From Mucilaginibacter gossypii (GTDB lineage Bacteria; Bacteroidota; Bacteroidia; Sphingobacteriales; Sphingobacteriaceae), in the NCBI RefSeq assembly GCF_900100945.1, contig NZ_FNCG01000012.1, positions 124,001 to 188,000 on the forward strand: DNA of 64,000 nucleotides, read 5' to 3'. The notes under the pieces are model-generated. The model had not been told where the DNA came from, searched no databases, and saw nothing but the letters and a program-made list of their open reading frames with translations. This document shows, in pieces, positions 60,508 to 64,000 of this stretch; the stretch's first letter is position 1, and every line of letters begins with the position of its first letter. The translations under genes were made by a program, and so were the position numbers.

Positions 60508-61077
60508 TTAATGCATACAGCCTACATAAACTCTTCCCTTAAAAACAAAGGCCGTTTTAACCTTATCAATAACTTGTAAGGCGCTATCTGCACTGTTTTT
60601 GTTTTCATAAATTCCGGCTACTAAAGCAATCGTTTTTGGGCTTGTATCAAATTGGTAGTTCTCAAGATATTCAAGGCTTAACGTTTTGGATGGAAATCTC
60701 CGTGGATAATATTCGCCCGCATAAATCTCATCTTCATCCTTATCGGATAATGCAATGAGGTCTTTAGCTTTATTATATCCCCGTTCCATCGTATCAATAG
60801 GGATACCGGATAATTTATTCAAGGCAAACATTCTATTCCTGAGCGTATAATAATTGATACCTGTATCGGCAATTAAAATATAGTAATTTGCATAAGCAGG
60901 TTCACTATCCGTATTAGATGTATCAATACCTGCTGCCTTAATCTTGATTGTGTTTTTATAGGATGAAGCCAAAACCTTAACATGTTTTACTTTAAGAGAA
61001 TGGGCATCTTTATCAGAAGGTTTCGATTTGCAGGCAGCAAATAAGCATACTATTATAAGCAGAAAATGAACTTTCAT
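60508..61077 (-). CDS. Hypothetical lipoprotein with SPOR-like end
   Basis: A 189-residue lipoprotein (lipobox FAAC, start at MKVHFLLIIVCLFAAC; a longer frame is open upstream). The body has no recognised domain. The last 35 residues (IALVAGIYENKNSADSALQV, then IDKVKTAFVFKGRVYVG) resemble a SPOR-type fold, which binds peptidoglycan in other proteins. It precedes the 130-residue gene in a two-gene unit. Confidence 0.6.
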   Translation of the reverse strand: MKVHFLLIIVCLFAACKSKPSDKDAHSLKVKHVKVLASSYKNTIKIKAAGIDTSNTDSEPAYANYYILIADTGINYYTLRNRMFALNKLSGIPIDTMERGYNKAKDLIALSDKDEDEIYAGEYYPRRFPSKTLSLEYLENYQFDTSPKTIALVAGIYENKNSADSALQVIDKVKTAFVFKGRVYVGCMH

Positions 61078-61166
61078 ATGAGGGTATAGGTTATCCAAAT
61101 ATAATTGAATTTCAATTTGAAAGGCAAATGCGTGCTGTCCATTGTGAACTCAAAACTGCCAAGTGC

Positions 61167-62501
61167 TTAATATTCCAATACCACATGCGGTTTAAAAGTA
61201 TCCGTTTTAACTTTTGCCTTTAGCTCATGTAAAATATTATACAACCCAAAATTGGTGCGGTTTACGTAGATAAAATGTTTAACGCCTCGGGCTTGTTTAA
61301 ATTCCGGCATTTTTGATATGCGCTCGCCAAAACCGTATAACTGATCAAAAAATTCGGTCTGGCCAAAATCAAATGTATCGGTAATATATGGTTGGGCAAA
61401 CAGGCTTATCATTTCCTTATACTGGGTATAATAAAACTCGATCTGCGCCGGGGTATCTCCTTTATGGATCATATCCAGCTGGCGGAATGCCTTGATGGTT
61501 TCTTCCTTGTTATCCAGTAAATTGGTTGATGTAAGCGAAAAGAACGGATAATAAAAGTCCTCCGGCATTTCCTTAATGCAGCCAAAGTCAATAACCCCAA
61601 GTTTGCCTTCTGGCGTGATCATAAAATTACCGGGATGCGGGTCGGCATGTACGGCGCGGAGCTCATGTTGTTGAAAGTTGTAAAAATCCCACAAAGCCTG
61701 ACCTATCTGGTTGCGAAGATCCTGCGATGGATTGGTGGCCAAAAACTCTTTCAGGTGTTTGCCTTCCAGCCAGTCCATCGTAATGATACGCTTGCTGCTT
61801 AGCTCAGGGTAATATTTAGGGAAAACAACATTATTAAGATTGGCACAGGCATTGGAAAACTCAACAGACCGGCGAACTTCAAGCTCGTAATCGGTTTCCT
61901 CGAGCAGGCGTTCTTCAACCTCTTTCATGTAAACATCCAGTTCCTTCTCGCTCATGCCCAGCATCCTGAAGGCAAAAGGCTTAACAAGTTTCAGGTCAGA
62001 CGAGATAGAATCGCCTACACCAGGGTACTGGATCTTAACTGCAAGCTTTTTGCCATTTAGCTCGGCCTGGTGAACCTGGCCTATCGAAGCTGCATTGGTT
62101 GATCGGATATTGAACTTATCAAAAATCTGATCGGGGTTTTTGCCAAAATACTTCCTGAATGTTTGCACAATAAGAGGTCCGGAAAGCGGCGGAGCATTAT
62201 ATTGCGATTGGGTAAACTTATCAACATAAGCTTGCGGCAGCAGGTTTTTATCCATGCTGAGCATTTGCGCTACCTTGAGCGCGCTACCTTTAAGCTCACT
62301 TAATGATTGATAGATATCAGCGGCATTATCCTCGTTCAACTCCGATTTATCCAGATCAGGGTTGAATAGCTTTTTGGAGTAATGCTTAATATAGTTGCCG
62401 CCAATTTTAATACCTGTTTTTACAAATTTGGCCGACCGCTGTACTTTGGTAATAGGTATGCTATTTTGTTCGGGAGTGGCTCCCGGAGTTTCATCTGCCA
62501 T
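61167..62501 (-). CDS. AarF/ABC1/UbiB kinase family protein
   Basis: A 444-residue atypical kinase-like protein. It has the N-terminal KxGQ-type region (SLSELKGSALKVAQMLSMD), the lysine in KLAVKIQYPG, the ERLLEETDYELEV helix, HADPHPGNFMI and VIDFGCIKEM. In ubiquinone-making bacteria UbiB supports quinone synthesis; Bacteroidota use menaquinone, so the role here is less clear. It starts 4 bases after the TetR-like gene, so the two are co-transcribed. Confidence 0.9.
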   Translation of the reverse strand: MADETPGATPEQNSIPITKVQRSAKFVKTGIKIGGNYIKHYSKKLFNPDLDKSELNEDNAADIYQSLSELKGSALKVAQMLSMDKNLLPQAYVDKFTQSQYNAPPLSGPLIVQTFRKYFGKNPDQIFDKFNIRSTNAASIGQVHQAELNGKKLAVKIQYPGVGDSISSDLKLVKPFAFRMLGMSEKELDVYMKEVEERLLEETDYELEVRRSVEFSNACANLNNVVFPKYYPELSSKRIITMDWLEGKHLKEFLATNPSQDLRNQIGQALWDFYNFQQHELRAVHADPHPGNFMITPEGKLGVIDFGCIKEMPEDFYYPFFSLTSTNLLDNKEETIKAFRQLDMIHKGDTPAQIEFYYTQYKEMISLFAQPYITDTFDFGQTEFFDQLYGFGERISKMPEFKQARGVKHFIYVNRTNFGLYNILHELKAKVKTDTFKPHVVLEY

Positions 62502-62505
62502 AGTT

Positions 62506-63159
62506 TTAAAATCCCATCTTATCCTTTATCCCGCCATTTTGCACCAAAAACTTACCGTATTCAAAAAGGTTGTCGATAGGTGAGCGTTGAAAAAGATCAA
62601 AAGTGACATTAATGCCTTTTTCGATGGCCTCATCGGTTTTCTCAAAGCCGACCGAGTTATCGTTGATCCAAAAGTTAAGTACGAAGACAAACTGGATCCA
62701 TAAGGCGTCTTTATACTTTTTTGAGAAGTATTTACGATCGCTTAGTTCGGTGCTTTCAATTCCTTCCTTCAAAATCTCATCTGCAAAGGCCTCAAAAAGG
62801 TCTTTCAGCGGGCTGAATACCCTGGGCGTAGTAAAACCTTTAGGCTGCTTTTTAATGCTGTAAACCGCGAAGCTGCGGCTGCTTTTCAACAACTCAAAAA
62901 AACCGTAAAAAAATGATAAAGCTTTTTCACGTGCCGTATAGCCTTCCCAAACTTCCTGGGCACGGATCTCGGCCAGTGTTTTGGTGGCAAAACCAGCCCA
63001 AATGCCCTGTTCAACCGCTTCAAATGAGCCATAGAACTGGTAAAATTCGGCTTCGCTCATTTCATTTTGTTTTGCGAAGATATAAACCGATTTAGGCTGT
63101 TCGCCTTCGGTTAACACATAATCGATATAGGCGTTCTGGATGTTTTCGATAGTTGCCAT
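62506..63159 (-). CDS. TetR-like transcriptional regulator
   Basis: A 217-residue helical protein. The N-terminus (NIQNAYIDYVLTEGEQPKSV, then YIFAKQNEMSEAEFYQFYGS) follows the TetR HTH pattern, with a YxFYGS helix in place of the usual YYHF. The rest is a helical ligand domain. The frame is open to 63186, but the earlier codons lie in a repeat, so MATIENIQ is the likely start. Its pairing with an AarF kinase gene recurs in Bacteroidota. Confidence 0.75.
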   Translation of the reverse strand: MATIENIQNAYIDYVLTEGEQPKSVYIFAKQNEMSEAEFYQFYGSFEAVEQGIWAGFATKTLAEIRAQEVWEGYTAREKALSFFYGFFELLKSSRSFAVYSIKKQPKGFTTPRVFSPLKDLFEAFADEILKEGIESTELSDRKYFSKKYKDALWIQFVFVLNFWINDNSVGFEKTDEAIEKGINVTFDLFQRSPIDNLFEYGKFLVQNGGIKDKMGF

Positions 63160-63163
63160 GTTA

Positions 63164-63267
63164 AACCTTTCCTCAATCCTCTCCAAAGGAGAGCACTTTT
63201 TTAAGTTGTTATATTTAAATCAAACTCTATAAACTTCCTCTCCTTTGGAGAGGGTTGGGGCGAGGTT
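63164..63267. repeat. Inverted CTCTCCAAAGGAGAG repeat pair
   Basis: CTCTCCAAAGGAGAG (63179-63193) and its exact complement CTCTCCTTTGGAGAG (63238-63252) are each a hairpin and also pair with each other. The outer flanks (AACCTTTCCTCAATC and GGTTGGGGCGAGGTT) are partly complementary. Copies of this CCTCTCCAAAGGAGAGG type are, from memory, common between genes in Bacteroidota. Confidence 0.75.
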
Positions 63268-63562
63268 ACAAAAACTGCTCAACCACCTGTTGCAGCTGCC
63301 TGGCCTGCACCACGCCGCTTTGGCGCCATTTGCTTTGCCCTTTTTGAAAAATCATGAGGGTTGGTACGCTTTGTATGCGGTAAGCACTGGCTGCAGCAGG
63401 ATTTTTGTCAATATCTATTTTGATGATCTTTACCTTATCACCTAACGCTGTTTTAACATCGTGCAGTATAGGCGGCATCATTTTACAAGGCCCGCACCAT
63501 TCGGCCGAAAAATCGACCAGCACCGGTGTTTCTGATGCTATTATTTCCTGGAAATTTGCCAT
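63266..63562 (-). CDS. trxA: Thioredoxin
   Basis: A 98-residue thioredoxin with the active site WCGPCK (Cys23 and Cys26), VLVDFSAEWCGPCKMMPPIL, the cis-proline loop SVPTLMIF, and the lysine-rich end of the fold. It has no signal peptide, so it is cytoplasmic. Its stop codon touches the end of an inverted repeat. Confidence 0.93.
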   Translation of the reverse strand: MANFQEIIASETPVLVDFSAEWCGPCKMMPPILHDVKTALGDKVKIIKIDIDKNPAAASAYRIQSVPTLMIFQKGQSKWRQSGVVQARQLQQVVEQFL

Positions 63563-63578
63563 AAGTATTTTATTAATT

Positions 63579-63680
63579 GTTCATGGTTCATGGATGATGG
63601 TTCATAGTACGGGCATTATAGTGATGCCTGTTTTCTGTAGATAAGCTAATTGCTATGAACTATGATCCATAAACTATATG
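63579..63680. repeat. Iterated-word palindrome upstream of thioredoxin
   Basis: GTTCATGGTTCATGGATGAT, then GGTTCATAG on the left is matched by CTATGAACTATGATCCATAA, then ACTATATG on the right, the approximate complement. The space between the arms has no gene. Confidence 0.6.
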
Positions 63681-63742
63681 CTATTCAAATTTAACCATTT
63701 ACCCGCGAAAAAGTTTAGTGTTTTAATATCAAAGCATCGGCT

Positions 63743-64000
63743 ATGAAGTATATTTACTTTATGCAAACAAAACTAAGCACTTACCTATTCCTGGCGGTCC
63801 TTGTATTGCCTTTTTCGGGTGTGGCCCAGGGCACTGTTATACCGCTTTGGCCAAACGGAGCGCCGGGATTTGAAAACCGCCGCAATGAGCCCGAACAGGC
63901 TAAAGACTATTGGGTTAAAAATATTCACAATCCATCACTTACTGTTTTTGCGCCGCCGAAGGATAAAGCCAATGGTGCCGCGGTGGTGATATGCCCCGGC
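63743..64000 (+). CDS. Secreted alpha/beta hydrolase, partial (runs off the end)
   Basis: The first 86 codons of an exported enzyme. The signal peptide includes STYLFLAVLVLPFSGVAQG, then IPLWPNGAPGFENRRNEPEQ and KANGAAVVICPG, which leads into the oxyanion region of an esterase/acetylxylan-esterase-type hydrolase. A second in-frame ATG six codons on (63761) is an alternative start. The catalytic serine and the rest lie outside the window. Confidence 0.75.
   Translation, partial: MKYIYFMQTKLSTYLFLAVLVLPFSGVAQGTVIPLWPNGAPGFENRRNEPEQAKDYWVKNIHNPSLTVFAPPKDKANGAAVVICPG

Overview
The window looks like a chromosome segment of a Bacteroidota bacterium of the Sphingobacteriaceae, most likely Mucilaginibacter or a close relative. 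This rests on the gldKLMN type IX secretion/gliding cluster, gldB beside nadE, a SprE/PorW lipoprotein, an F-type ATPase operon without beta and epsilon genes, a GH97 glycosidase, a T9SS-sorted subtilase, TAnnTTTG-type promoter elements and a lack of strong Shine-Dalgarno sequences. The genus is an inference. No rRNA, tRNA, CRISPR array, insertion sequence or prophage was recognised.

Region 1 (1-2.7 kb) holds a metallophosphoesterase and a Schlafen/AlbA_2-type ATP-binding protein. Region 2 (about 2.7-18.4 kb) is an accessory stress island. It carries three universal stress proteins and a decayed fourth, a DUF2061 protein, a lone formate dehydrogenase alpha subunit, a nitroreductase, an SDR, a flippase-like membrane protein, CdsA, a frameshifted CDP-alcohol phosphatidyltransferase, SHOCT and small membrane proteins, a YciF-like protein, a BaeRF protein and Hsp20. 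It also holds remnants of ftsH, of a helix-turn-helix gene and of a lipoprotein gene. The island is bracketed by a direct repeat: the intact AlbA_2 gene on the left, and a decayed copy of that gene's 5' end and upstream region on the right (18205-18435).

Region 3 (18.5-31 kb) has an orphan secreted protein, a GH97 glycosidase, DUF4271 and hemD, then gldK-gldL-gldM-gldN with a strong terminator, a small secreted protein and uvrC. Region 4 (31-37 kb) has a four-helix-bundle gene bracketed by inverted word repeats, penicillin-binding protein 1A and the SprE/PorW T9SS lipoprotein. Region 5 (36.8-42.7 kb) is the atpZ-I-B-E-F-H-A-G operon.

Region 6 (43-54 kb) has a DUF4349 lipoprotein, gldB diverging from nadE, a T9SS-exported subtilase, a small beta-barrel protein, gamma-glutamyltransferase and a MarR regulator with a near-perfect Bacteroidota promoter. 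Region 7 (54-64 kb) has two FKBP lipoproteins, a photolyase/TIGR01777/DUF2867 cluster, a Dabb protein, two uncharacterised genes, an AarF kinase with a TetR-like regulator, thioredoxin, and the start of a secreted hydrolase that runs off the end.

The least expected signal lies in the gaps between core genes. At ten or so places there is a short word repeated several times, followed by its reverse complement. The word differs at every locus but the layout is the same. One such pair brackets the four-helix-bundle gene.
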